Shown one piece after another: positions 45,292-53,977 of a stretch of 64,000 nucleotides of DNA. The stretch is from Chitinophaga sp. GbtcB8 (GTDB lineage Bacteria; Bacteroidota; Bacteroidia; Chitinophagales; Chitinophagaceae). Each line of letters starts with the position of its first letter. Position 1 is the stretch's first letter. The notes below the pieces were generated by a model, which saw nothing but the letters and a program-made list of their open reading frames with translations, was not told the origin of the DNA and searched no databases. The stretch spans positions 33,091 to 97,090 of the forward strand of contig NZ_JAGXJN010000037.1 in assembly GCF_019091455.1 (NCBI RefSeq), read 5' to 3'. The position numbers were made by a program, and so were the translations under genes.

Positions 45292-45342
45292 TTAAAAAAA
45301 AAGCGCGGTAATTACCAATATCGTTCTCATCCTGGTTTTCAT
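45292..45342 (-). other. signal-peptide start of the kinase, out of frame at a T9 tract
   Basis: ATG at 45342 encodes MKTRMRTILVITALFF and then TAA. The stop arises because the tract has nine T (45294-45302 as A on the plus strand). One more T would continue as LTAAAAQPP and fuse in frame to the kinase. The tract could be a phase-variation switch, a slippage site or a sequencing error. Confidence 0.7.
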
Positions 45343-45382
45343 CTAATGGTTATCAAATCGGGCCGGCTTTTCCAAGCCTGTA

Positions 45383-45850
45383 TTAGTCCTCTGCGGTAGT
45401 GGATCTTTTTACTGTAGTTACCGTACCCCTGGGTGTTTCAGGCGTTTCAGGCCCTCCGGGCACTCCTTCTTCGTAATCATATAATACCAGCACAGCCTGC
45501 GCTTCCGGGCTGGTGGCGCCCAGCTGGTATTTCACCTCTATATTCCAGAGGGAGTAGCTGTGATGTGCGCCAATATCCCAGGGTTCAATGGTAAGGTACA
45601 CATAACGTGCATCCAGCTCATTGGCATCTGTATCTATAGGCGCAATGAAGCTAATATCTTCATCCAGTACGGGTTTTTCCAGGCCGTCCGGCAAATATGC
45701 GGTGATAGACAGCTTATAGATCTTTTCTGTTTCATTCACCGTTATTGCTGCAACCAGTGGCTCCAGGGAAAAAGGTTTTGCAAGGCCACGGACAACGCGT
45801 GCGGTGTGTGTGTGTAGGATTGTTACGTCTGAGGATACTCTTGTTGACAT
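45383..45850 (-). CDS. unknown 155-residue protein, beta-rich with Pro/Thr tail
   Basis: The start is ATG 45850 (MSTRVSSDVTILHTHTA). The body is beta-strand-like and mentions no catalytic motif. It ends with a low-complexity tail (GVPGGPETPETPRG). No signal peptide. No family was recognised. It is divergent from the three rightward genes of the 46-48 kb island and may belong with them. Confidence 0.55.
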   Translation of the reverse strand: MSTRVSSDVTILHTHTARVVRGLAKPFSLEPLVAAITVNETEKIYKLSITAYLPDGLEKPVLDEDISFIAPIDTDANELDARYVYLTIEPWDIGAHHSYSLWNIEVKYQLGATSPEAQAVLVLYDYEEGVPGGPETPETPRGTVTTVKRSTTAED

Positions 45851-46095
45851 AGGTAAGAGGCTTAAGGTTAAAGAAAGGAAGTTTAAGGGCAGCAAAGATA
45901 ATCTTTATATCCATTTTTTATTGTCCATAATAGTAATACTTTCTACACTCATACCTGCGGCCGTACCATTTATGCCTTCCAATACACCACTGCTGCCATT
46001 GTATTCCCGGGCCGTTATTGCCTGCTGTACTTTTGGTATTGTAAGGCACGCACAACAACACACCACTAATCAGATCCGGCAAAACGTTCAGGACT

Positions 46096-46713
46096 ATGAC
46101 AAACATCTGGCTCAATCTTATTAACAATTCGAGTGACCGTAACAATGATGGCATTGTGATCTTCCAGAAAAATGAGGCCACTGCTGCTGAAACACCGGTA
46201 GCCTGGCGGGTGATCCATAATTTGGGGTCCGGATGGAGCCATCCCTTTACCTACCCTGTGGCAATGGCGGTTGCGGCCAGTGATGGCCATGGCAACTACA
46301 GCCTGCAGCTGCCAGCTGCTACCGGGCAACAATATCAGCTGGTTACAACGGATAGTGGCGATGTACTTGAACACAGCGGGCCTGCTGCCAACGAGGACGA
46401 GATCATTATATACAATGCCCTGGCAACCGGTATCATTGATGTACATGTGTACCGGGATGGAAAATTGCTTGCCCTGAAAACGAATGTGGAGCCGGGACAA
46501 CCGGCGGTATTCCAATTTAAGCCGACCCTTTGGATAGGCGTTGCACACGCAGTAACCGAAGGAGCATTGATTGACAGCGCTTTTACTTCACAGGTGCATA
46601 CACAGCTATCTCTATCTGGCATTAGCAGTGCGGACATTATTATGACCGGTGGGGGATTGGGCCCCGACACGACGCCGGTTTCGTTTTCTCTGCAAAATGT
46701 CAGATATGCGTGA
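46096..46713 (+). CDS. unknown 205-residue protein, beta-rich, no signal peptide
   Basis: NLINNSSDRNNDGIVIFQKNE, then VAWRVIHNLGSGWSHPFTYP, and IDVHVYRDGKLLALKTNVEPGQ further on. It reads like a soluble all-beta protein with a long strand-and-turn pattern. The family is not known to me. It ends with a strong terminator and is followed by the tail-collar gene. Confidence 0.6.
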   Translation: MTNIWLNLINNSSDRNNDGIVIFQKNEATAAETPVAWRVIHNLGSGWSHPFTYPVAMAVAASDGHGNYSLQLPAATGQQYQLVTTDSGDVLEHSGPAANEDEIIIYNALATGIIDVHVYRDGKLLALKTNVEPGQPAVFQFKPTLWIGVAHAVTEGALIDSAFTSQVHTQLSLSGISSADIIMTGGGLGPDTTPVSFSLQNVRYA

Positions 46714-46724
46714 CCGTAACCCCC

Positions 46725-46764
46725 ACCCCGGGAACCTTTCCCTCTGTCCCGGGGTTTCTTTTTT
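46725..46764 (+). terminator. intrinsic terminator
   Basis: ACCCCGGG/CCCGGGGT with a 15-base loop, then TTTCTTTTTT. Confidence 0.85.
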
Positions 46765-46785
46765 GATCATTAGTTTTTAATATAT

Positions 46786-47235
46786 ATGGTTTATCCTACA
46801 CAACTACCATCTATGCCCTTTGGCATACCGCCAGGCGCTGTGATGGCCTTTTCCGGGAAGATAGCGGATCCTGATGCAGATGGCCCGGCCGATTTTGAAA
46901 CGCTTATTGAAACGTATGGCTGGATGGTATGCGACGGCCGCCAATTGGATGCTGAAGACTACCCGCTGTTATACCAGGTGATAGGCCTGCAATACAACAA
47001 AGGCCTGGAGCCGGAAGGTGTATTCCGCTTACCGGATTACCGGGGTTACATACTCTGCATGACCGATATGAACAGTGGCAACGATCCGGAAGCCAAGGCC
47101 CGCCAACGGGCCAATGGCCGCCCGGGCAGCGATGTGGGCACCATTCAGCAACCGGTAGGGTTAGCGGCTTTGCGTAATGGTATTACTACACACCCGGGGA
47201 ATATCTACGTGTATTACATCATTAAGTTCATTTAG
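46786..47235 (+). CDS. phage tail collar domain protein (microcystin-dependent-protein-like)
   Basis: 149 residues. GIPPGAVMAFSGKI, then GWMVCDGRQLDAEDYPLLYQVIG and FRLPDYRGYILCM, are the collar motif (WxxCDGxxL...YxxLxxxIG...FxLPDxRG). Such domains occur in tail fibres and in bacterial secreted proteins of unknown role. There is no phage context here. It is single, between two unknown genes of the same direction. Confidence 0.85.
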   Translation: MVYPTQLPSMPFGIPPGAVMAFSGKIADPDADGPADFETLIETYGWMVCDGRQLDAEDYPLLYQVIGLQYNKGLEPEGVFRLPDYRGYILCMTDMNSGNDPEAKARQRANGRPGSDVGTIQQPVGLAALRNGITTHPGNIYVYYIIKFI

Positions 47236-47490
47236 TTGTTCCTTTTTGCTTCCCCAAAAAGGAACCAAAAAGGGGCCCGCAACCGGTTACCGCCCGGTTG
47301 CGGAGCAGGTACCCTGATGATGCTTTCCTGCTACTGTGGTGCCGGGCTTTTGAGCCCTGATAAGAGCGCGATGAGCTATACATCTGCTGCTCTTGAATGA
47401 CATCTTTGCCTTGTGTTGGTAATCATCGGAATTTTCAATGGCATTCATGCTCCGCTTTGGCGGAGCCGTAATTGATAATTCGTAATTGAA
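47236..47490. repeat. gap with strong hairpins and a dispersed TTCGTAATT element
   Basis: GTTCCTTTTTG/CAAAAAGGAAC (47238-47265, 11 bp perfect) is followed by CGCAACCGG/CCGGTTGCG (about 47278-47302). At the right, 47433-47487 is a second copy of the 28149-28204 element. No gene was seen. Confidence 0.65.
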
Positions 47491-47496
47491 CCGGAT

Positions 47497-48192
47497 ATGT
47501 CCTTTGTAACTTACAACGGTGTAAAACAAACAACTGTGAACAGTTGCGGCGCTTTTTCACTGGCAGCTGCCTTCAGCCACTTTGGACTGGCACAAATGCC
47601 GTATTTGCTGGATACCGGTAACCTTTCCCAGGGGTATAGCCTTCCGGGGCCGGAGGCCTTTGCACAGCGCATTTACCAGATCACCGGCAACCTGTCACTG
47701 GATATTATGCAGCGCACAGCTACTTACCGCTATGGCAACCCGGTGAGCGATTTCAATTCATTCTCTTCCTTAACCTACGTGGCTAATTTGTTTGGGATGG
47801 AGATGCAACGGTTACGGGTACACTATAATGAAAATGCGGAGAGTGCGCTGAACCTGCTGCAGGTAAGCAATTACAGCAAATATGGTAAAAAAGCCAACTT
47901 ATTACAAACAGAAATTGACCTGATCACCGGCCCGGCTTATGCCAACGTCACAGGCCCGGCCGGTTATACACAGCTTCCCTTGTTAAATGCCGTGCACCTG
48001 CTGGTGGTAGACCAGTTTATGCACTCTGTTGTGATCAACGCCCATGAATGTTATGACCCCGCTACCGGGTATGTGGGGCCTTACAGCACCAATGCTATTA
48101 CGTCCCTGACCCCGCTTACACAAATAACTTACCGGCACCAGGGCATGACCTGCCATATGGCTTTCAGCGGGCTTTGGTTACAAATGAATTGA
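47497..48192 (+). CDS. C39/papain-like cysteine-peptidase-like protein, unknown
   Basis: 231 residues without signal peptide. TTVNSCGAFSLAAAFSHFG at about 11-29 has the form of the active-site Cys helix of C39-like peptidases (N-x-CG-x-x-SLAMA). A later His in FMHSVVINAHECYDPATG, with Asp, could complete a dyad. It could be a processing peptidase, a toxin or an effector. The neighbours, a collar protein and two unknown proteins, do not decide it. Confidence 0.55.
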   Translation: MSFVTYNGVKQTTVNSCGAFSLAAAFSHFGLAQMPYLLDTGNLSQGYSLPGPEAFAQRIYQITGNLSLDIMQRTATYRYGNPVSDFNSFSSLTYVANLFGMEMQRLRVHYNENAESALNLLQVSNYSKYGKKANLLQTEIDLITGPAYANVTGPAGYTQLPLLNAVHLLVVDQFMHSVVINAHECYDPATGYVGPYSTNAITSLTPLTQITYRHQGMTCHMAFSGLWLQMN

Positions 48193-48206
48193 GCACTACA
48201 ACTGAT

Positions 48207-49271
48207 CTACACAATGCGCTGTTGATGCACGGCGTAATAGGCGGCTCCCCAAAGGGCCGCCTTATCATTGCTGATAACATGGATGGGAACAGATGCCAGC
48301 AGCTCTATGAGCCGGTCGCCCTGCAGGTAGTGATGGTAAAAGGCATTATCCTGTAACAAGGGGGTGATACGGGGCGGAATACCGCCGCCTACAAACAAAC
48401 CGCCGGTGGCTTTCATTTTAAATACCAGGTTGGCGGCTTCCCGCGCCAGGTAACGTACAAACAGCTCCATTGTTTTTATGCACACGGAAACTTTCTGTTC
48501 TATGGCCTGGCTGCTGATCACTGCTGCGGGATCTTTTTTCAGCAGGTCTTCTTCCAGCCAGTCCGGCACATGCATATGGCGTATATCGCGCAGGAATTTA
48601 AATGTATCATAAATACCGGGGCCGGATACCAGGCGTTCCCAGCTTACGATCTGGTACTTTTCCTGTAAATATTGCAGCAGCTCCATATCCAGCTCATTAC
48701 GCGGCGCAAAATCACAGTGCCCGCCCTCTGTGGCAAAGGGGGTATACAGCTCGCCATCCCAGAACAGTCCGGCCTCTCCCAGCCCGGTACCTGGGGCAAT
48801 GATGGCCATGTTACCGCCGTTATCGTCTGCGCCGCTGTGCAGTGTTAGCAGGCTCTCATCCTGCAAGGTGGCCAGCCCGTAGGCGGTAGCTTCCAGGTCG
48901 TTGATCAGGAAGGTTTCCGCTATACCGGTAGCCTGCTGAATGTCGGTTACATGAAGCTCGCGGGAAAGGTTGGTAAGCTCCACTTTCCCTTTGATCACCG
49001 GCCCGGCAACGCCAATGCATATACGTTGCGGCTCCCGGCCGGCCTGTTTGCCAATAAATCCTTTTACAACATCAGGGAAAGAAGTATACTCACGGGAGGC
49101 ATACACCTGCTCATCCACTACCTGCAGCCTGCCTTCGGAAGCCTCAAAAAGCGCCAGCCTGGTTTTGGTGCCGCCCAGGTCGCCGGCCAGCACGTACAAT
49201 GGCGCTTTGCCCAGCTGGCGGGTCATACGTGCAAAACGCGGTAGGAACTGTTGAACATTGGTGGTTTGCAT
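48207..49271 (-). CDS. glk: glucokinase
   Basis: 354 residues, Glk family. ATP motif is LAGDLGGTKTRLALFE near residue 28, FLINDLEATAYGLATL near 140 holds the catalytic Asp, APGTGLGEAGLFWDG near 185, and EGGHCDFAPRN with zinc or glucose-binding His. It phosphorylates glucose with ATP. Beside it are a GH15 enzyme and trehalose synthase/phosphatase, so it would use glucose released from trehalose or maltodextrin. It is divergent from the GH15 gene. Confidence 0.9.
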   Translation of the reverse strand: MQTTNVQQFLPRFARMTRQLGKAPLYVLAGDLGGTKTRLALFEASEGRLQVVDEQVYASREYTSFPDVVKGFIGKQAGREPQRICIGVAGPVIKGKVELTNLSRELHVTDIQQATGIAETFLINDLEATAYGLATLQDESLLTLHSGADDNGGNMAIIAPGTGLGEAGLFWDGELYTPFATEGGHCDFAPRNELDMELLQYLQEKYQIVSWERLVSGPGIYDTFKFLRDIRHMHVPDWLEEDLLKKDPAAVISSQAIEQKVSVCIKTMELFVRYLAREAANLVFKMKATGGLFVGGGIPPRITPLLQDNAFYHHYLQGDRLIELLASVPIHVISNDKAALWGAAYYAVHQQRIV

Positions 49272-49284
49272 GTTATAAAAATAC

Positions 49285-49425
49285 GGGAAAAAGCAGAAAG
49301 CGGAAAGGATAAAGCTGAAAGCTATTGACGGGGATGGGTATACATTTGCTGCCAGAACCGCTGCATTCAGCCTTTTGCTTTTTGCTTTCTGCTTTGAGCT
49401 TTTTGCTTTCTGGAACAGCTTTTGA
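49285..49425. repeat. palindromic gap of 7-bp words (AGAAAGC / CTTTCTG)
   Basis: AAAAAGC, AGAAAGC, GGAAAGG, ATAAAGC, TGAAAGC on the left, and CATTCAG, CCTTTTG, CTTTTTG, CTTTCTG, CTTTGAG on the right. It lies between divergent glk and the GH15 gene. Confidence 0.75.
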
Positions 49426-49478
49426 TACTAAATGAACAATTTAACTAGCACGGGCGTAAAGCATTTATAATTAGCTGC

Positions 49479-51260
49479 ATGGAAAGACATACCTATCAGA
49501 CCGGGATAATCGGAAATTGTGCCTACATAGCACATATACACCGGAATACTAATGTAGAATGGCTTTGCTGGCCGCGGATGGACAGCACCTTTATATTCGG
49601 CGGCATGCTGGATAAAGATAAAGGCGGCCAGTTCTCCATACTGCCTGAAGGGGAATACACCTCCCGCCAGTATTACATGGAAAATACCAATGTATTGTGC
49701 ACGGAGATCACCTGCAACAATGGTAAATACCTGATCACCGACGTAGCGCCACGTTTTTTCCAGTACGAACGTTACTTTAAGCCCCTGACACTTGTACGTA
49801 AAATAGAGCCGCTGGAAGGCAACCCGCGTATACGTGTAAGCTGCAAACCGGTGACTGATTATGGCGCACAGCCGCTGCACCAGCAGCCGGGCAGCAACCA
49901 CCTGGAATTTTTAGGCGCCGGCGAACGTTTGCGTCTTACCACCAATATTCCCGTTAATTATTTGCTGGATGAGCAGTATTTTGTGCTGAATGATACCCGC
50001 TATCTGCTGCTAAGCTATGGCAACCCGCTGGAAGCGCCGCTGGTAAGCACTGCGGAATCGTTTTTACGGGAAACGGTCAGCTACTGGCGCACCTGGATCA
50101 AACATTCCAACATCGCCAATTTTTACCAGCCTTACGTGATCCGCTCTGCCCTTACCCTCAAGATCCACCAGTATGAGGATACCGGCGCTATCATTGCCGC
50201 CAGCACCACCAGCCTGCCGGAGTTTCCCAACAGCGGCCGTAACTGGGATTACCGGTACTGCTGGCTGCGGGATACCTATTACGTAATTACCGCCTTAAAC
50301 CATATTGGCCACTTTGAGGAAATGGAGCGTTATTTTAACTATGTAACAGATATTTCCCTTTCCGGCGATTACCGCTATCAGCCGCTATATGGCATTACCG
50401 GGCAAAAGCTGCTCACAGAGCAGATCTTGCCGGAGCTTTCCGGTTATATGGGCAACCAGCCCGTGCGCATTGGCAACCAGGCCTATGAGCATATACAGAA
50501 TGATATTTACGGGCAGGTGCTCATTTCCATGCTGCCGTTATATACAGATCACCGTTTTATTTTCTCTGAAAGAAAAGATTCTGCCTGGTGGATAGAATAC
50601 CTGCTGGGAAAAATAGAGCGTACTATTGATGAAAAAGATGCAGGCATATGGGAGTTCAGGAACATGGCTAACACCCACTGTTACTCCAACCTGTTCCAGT
50701 GGACGGGTTGCTGCGCAGCAGAAAAAATGGCCCGCACCATTGGCCATCAGCAGCTGGTAGAAAAGGCTATTGCCCTGAAACAGCGTGCTGCCGCACATAT
50801 TGAGAACTGTTATGATCCTGTACGCAAAGTATATGCCCATGCTGTAGGCAGCAAACACCTGGATGCCAGTACCCTGCAGCTGATCATGATGAACTACCTG
50901 GACCCCTCTTCCCAAAAAGCAAAAGACCACCTGGAAGGACTGGAAAGGGAATTAAAAACACCACAGGGATTATTTTACCGTTACCTGCATGCAGATGATT
51001 TTGGCAAGCCCAAAACCACCTTCCTGGTATGCGCCTTCTGGTACGTAGAGGCGCTGGCCTGCGTAGGCCGCCTGGATGATGCTATCCGCGAGTTTGAGAA
51101 CCTGTTGCAATACTCCAACCACCTGCTGCTGTTCAGCGAAGATGTGGATGAAGATAACGGCAGCCAGTGGGGCAACTTCCCGCAGGCGTATAGCCATGTG
51201 GGTTTGATGAATGCAGCATACCGCATTGCGATGAAGCTGGATGTGCCGATATTTCTCTAG
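49479..51260 (+). CDS. glycoside hydrolase family 15 enzyme (glucoamylase/trehalase type)
   Basis: 593 residues. An N-terminal beta-sandwich (about 1-210) has GIIGNCAYIAHIHRNTNVEWLCWPRMDS. The (alpha/alpha)6 barrel starts about residue 230. NSGRNWDYRYCWLRDTYYV holds a proton-donor-region Asp/Arg and GSQWGNFPQAYSHVGLMNAA near the end is the GH15 C-terminal signature. This subgroup includes bacterial trehalases. The adjacent OtsAB makes that the likely substrate. No signal peptide, so cytoplasmic. Confidence 0.88.
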   Translation: MERHTYQTGIIGNCAYIAHIHRNTNVEWLCWPRMDSTFIFGGMLDKDKGGQFSILPEGEYTSRQYYMENTNVLCTEITCNNGKYLITDVAPRFFQYERYFKPLTLVRKIEPLEGNPRIRVSCKPVTDYGAQPLHQQPGSNHLEFLGAGERLRLTTNIPVNYLLDEQYFVLNDTRYLLLSYGNPLEAPLVSTAESFLRETVSYWRTWIKHSNIANFYQPYVIRSALTLKIHQYEDTGAIIAASTTSLPEFPNSGRNWDYRYCWLRDTYYVITALNHIGHFEEMERYFNYVTDISLSGDYRYQPLYGITGQKLLTEQILPELSGYMGNQPVRIGNQAYEHIQNDIYGQVLISMLPLYTDHRFIFSERKDSAWWIEYLLGKIERTIDEKDAGIWEFRNMANTHCYSNLFQWTGCCAAEKMARTIGHQQLVEKAIALKQRAAAHIENCYDPVRKVYAHAVGSKHLDASTLQLIMMNYLDPSSQKAKDHLEGLERELKTPQGLFYRYLHADDFGKPKTTFLVCAFWYVEALACVGRLDDAIREFENLLQYSNHLLLFSEDVDEDNGSQWGNFPQAYSHVGLMNAAYRIAMKLDVPIFL

Positions 51261-51261
51261 C

Positions 51262-51375
51262 AGTCCATGGCATTCTTCAATTTGACAGTTATTGCAAAAA
51301 AATAAAAATGGCCTATGCATGTAAAATCCGTTTTACGTGCATAGGCCATCGACTATGGACCATCGGCCATGGACA
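51262..51375. repeat. gap with CCATGGA-type 7-bp words and a hairpin
   Basis: CCATCGA, CTATGGA, CCATCGG, CCATGGA run at the right end. In the middle GGCCTATGCATGTAAAA/TTTTACGTGCATAGGCC (one mismatch or bulge) forms a long hairpin (51311-51348), a probable terminator for both convergent genes. Confidence 0.7.
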
Positions 51376-51381
51376 GCAAAG

Positions 51382-53553
51382 CTACACCAGCGTAGCCAAA
51401 AACTGCCTTACCTCATGAAAGTTGCGCAGGTAGTACCGTGCGGCAGATACCTGGCTGCCTACTTTAATGGAAATGGTTTCTTCCGGCAGGGCTTTAAAAA
51501 TATCTTCGTCGGTATGATCATCGCCAATAGCCATTACAAAATCATAGTGGCGGTCCTGCAGCCAGTTAATGGCGGCGCGGCCTTTATTGATCTCAACATT
51601 CTTTACCTCAATTACTTTATCGCCGGGCAATACCTGCAGCCCTTTATCATTGGTATAATAACGTAAAGTATTGGTCAGCTCATTGGCGCGCAGCTCTCCC
51701 AAACCTTCTTCCACCTTACGGTAGTGCCACACCAGCGAATAGCTTTTTTCCTCAATAAAAGCACCGGGCGTACGGTCTGTATATGTGTCCAGGGTTGAGT
51801 AGATATCCTGTTTCCACTGGTCTGTTAACCCCGGGATCTTTTTCCAGCGTGCGCCCTGCTTCTTGGTCCAGGCGCCATGTTCGGCAATGAGATCCATATT
51901 CATATTGCCCAGCCACTCTGATAAGGTTTCGTGTTTGCGGCCGCTGATCATGATCACCTCATTACGCGGATCGGCGGTTAATTGCTGTAATAGCTTATAC
52001 AGCTCCTGGTCCGGTGAGGCCAGGTCTATGTTCACATTAAACCCTACCAGGGTACCGTCATAATCTAAAAATATAGCGCGTTTTTCAGCTTTCCTGTAAT
52101 GCTGCTGCACCTGATGCTGCATATCGGGGCTCAGGCGGCGTGCCAGCATAGATTGCTGGATCTGTTTTACTTCCTGTAAACGTGTCATAAAAAGTTTTAC
52201 CCAGTGTGCAATATTAAATTTGGCTACTACCTGCCGCATTTGTTTCATACGGCGGTATTGTTCCGGTTTGGGCATTACCAGCGCTTCTTCTATAGCCCGG
52301 GTAATAGCGCCTATGTTATTTGGATTTACGATCAGCGAATCAATTAATTCACGGGATGCGCCGGCCATTTCACTTAAGATCAAAACACCGTCATTATTAG
52401 TGCGGCTGGCCACATACTCCTTACTTACCAGGTTCATGCCATCCCGCATAGGCGTTACCAGGCCAATGTCGGCAAAGTGGTATAAAGCAGATAATGTTTC
52501 AATAGGAAAAGAGCGGTAAAAATAATGCACCGGGTGCCAGTTAATAGTGCGGAAACGTGCATTAATGCCGCCTACCAGCTTATCTATTTCATCGCGCAGG
52601 TATATATATTGCGGCACATTATCCCGGGAGGGCACTACGATCATATACAGTACTATTTTTTCTGTATACTCGGGGTGCAGCTGCAGGAACAGCTCATAGG
52701 CCTGCAGGCGCTGCAGAATGCCTTTGCTGTAATCCAGCCTGTCAATAGACAGGATCATTTTTATATCATTGAAATTATCTTTTAGCTGTTTCAGCTGGTC
52801 CTTCACATCCGGGTTACTCACCATGGATCCGTACCGTTCATAATCAATACCCATGGGAAAGGGCTCTGCAATTACTGCACGGTCATTCACCATTAATACG
52901 TTGGATGATGCATTGATAGGCAGCAAACGGGTTACAGCGTTAATGAAATGACGGCTGTCATCAAAAGTATGAAAGCCCAGCAGATCTGCGCCCAGCATAC
53001 CATCCAGCAATTCTGCACGCCAGGGCAGCAGGCGGAAGAGCTCAAAGGACGGGAATGGAATGTGCAGGAAAAATCCGATGGAAATATCCGGCAGCGCAGT
53101 GCGTATCATGCCGGGTAACAATAACAGCTGGTAATCATGGATCCAGATAATGTCGCCCGGTTCTGCAGTTTCCAGTATTACATCCCGGAACTTTTCATTT
53201 ACGCGGTAATAACAATCCCAGTAAGACTGCTCATAACGCGCATAGGTGGCCATGTAGTGGAACACGGGCCATAAGGTTTCATTGGAAAATCCTTCGTAAT
53301 AATTATTGATCTCATCCTGTGTTAAATATACCGGCTTCAGGTTCATGGTAGCCAGCTCACGCTGAATACGGTCCTGGTCTTTCTGTTCTGTTACTTCCAG
53401 TCCGGGCCAGCCGATCCATACATTATGTCCGTCCCTGTAAATGGACCCCAAACCGGTAGCCAATCCTCCCTCGCTGGGAGCCAATACATACTCTCCATCT
53501 TTTTCTGTTGTTCTTACGGGCAATCTGTTTGATACAATAATGGTCTTACTCAT
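51382..53553 (-). CDS. bifunctional trehalose-6-phosphate synthase/phosphatase
   Basis: 723 residues. GT20 synthase (about 1-470): SNRLPVRT at the start, GLATGLGSIYRDGHNVWIGWPG, IWIHDYQLLLLPGMIR, SIDRLDYSKGI, and TPMRDGMNLVSKEYVA. HAD phosphatase (about 490-723): FLDYDGTLVGF and GDDHTDEDIF. It makes trehalose from UDP-glucose and glucose-6-P in the cytosol. It converges with the GH15 gene, so synthesis and breakdown lie together. Confidence 0.95.
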   Translation of the reverse strand: MSKTIIVSNRLPVRTTEKDGEYVLAPSEGGLATGLGSIYRDGHNVWIGWPGLEVTEQKDQDRIQRELATMNLKPVYLTQDEINNYYEGFSNETLWPVFHYMATYARYEQSYWDCYYRVNEKFRDVILETAEPGDIIWIHDYQLLLLPGMIRTALPDISIGFFLHIPFPSFELFRLLPWRAELLDGMLGADLLGFHTFDDSRHFINAVTRLLPINASSNVLMVNDRAVIAEPFPMGIDYERYGSMVSNPDVKDQLKQLKDNFNDIKMILSIDRLDYSKGILQRLQAYELFLQLHPEYTEKIVLYMIVVPSRDNVPQYIYLRDEIDKLVGGINARFRTINWHPVHYFYRSFPIETLSALYHFADIGLVTPMRDGMNLVSKEYVASRTNNDGVLILSEMAGASRELIDSLIVNPNNIGAITRAIEEALVMPKPEQYRRMKQMRQVVAKFNIAHWVKLFMTRLQEVKQIQQSMLARRLSPDMQHQVQQHYRKAEKRAIFLDYDGTLVGFNVNIDLASPDQELYKLLQQLTADPRNEVIMISGRKHETLSEWLGNMNMDLIAEHGAWTKKQGARWKKIPGLTDQWKQDIYSTLDTYTDRTPGAFIEEKSYSLVWHYRKVEEGLGELRANELTNTLRYYTNDKGLQVLPGDKVIEVKNVEINKGRAAINWLQDRHYDFVMAIGDDHTDEDIFKALPEETISIKVGSQVSAARYYLRNFHEVRQFLATLV

Positions 53554-53977
53554 AGTACGTTAAATGTCGTTTGTCTAACAAAATCTGTTCCTTGCTAAAA
53601 AATATTTATTCCTGCAGGAATCACCTGCCGGCAATTATGCGTTCGTATTAAATTTTTTTGTTCAAACCTCCCAACCGGCTGCTATGATTGGCATTCCCTT
53701 GGACCCAGGCGGATAATGGATTATATTGATATGTACGTAAGCAGCACGCAGCGGCCCGCAAAATAGTAATAATTTAAAATATAGTCGTATCCGTTAGTTA
53801 TGATCGTTTATCATATTCCTTTCAATAATAATAGATTCGCGTAGAGAACGCTGCGTTTTCAGCTGAGCATGAGGACAATATCCCCAGTTTTTGCCGGGGC
53901 TGCTTATGGGTATGTTAGCAGTTTAATTTATACTGGTACCTTTTTTGTGGGAAATATTAGATCAAAATTAATATAAG
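53554..53977. other. 424-bp gap with no gene recognised
   Basis: It holds a possible 10-residue frame MIGIPLDPGG (53684-53716), a small hairpin CCCCAG/CCGGGG near 53891, and TACCTTTT at 53937-53944, a near -7 box for the aldo/keto reductase. No repeat words were found, unlike most gaps here. Confidence 0.4.

Noticed and set aside
45851..45895. Earlier start for the protein at 45383
   Set aside because: The added residues look like chance hydrophobic sequence. ATG 45850 gives a natural start.
46786..47235. Tail-collar gene as prophage remnant
   Set aside because: No integrase, capsid, terminase or other tail genes are nearby. Collar domains also occur in non-phage bacterial proteins.
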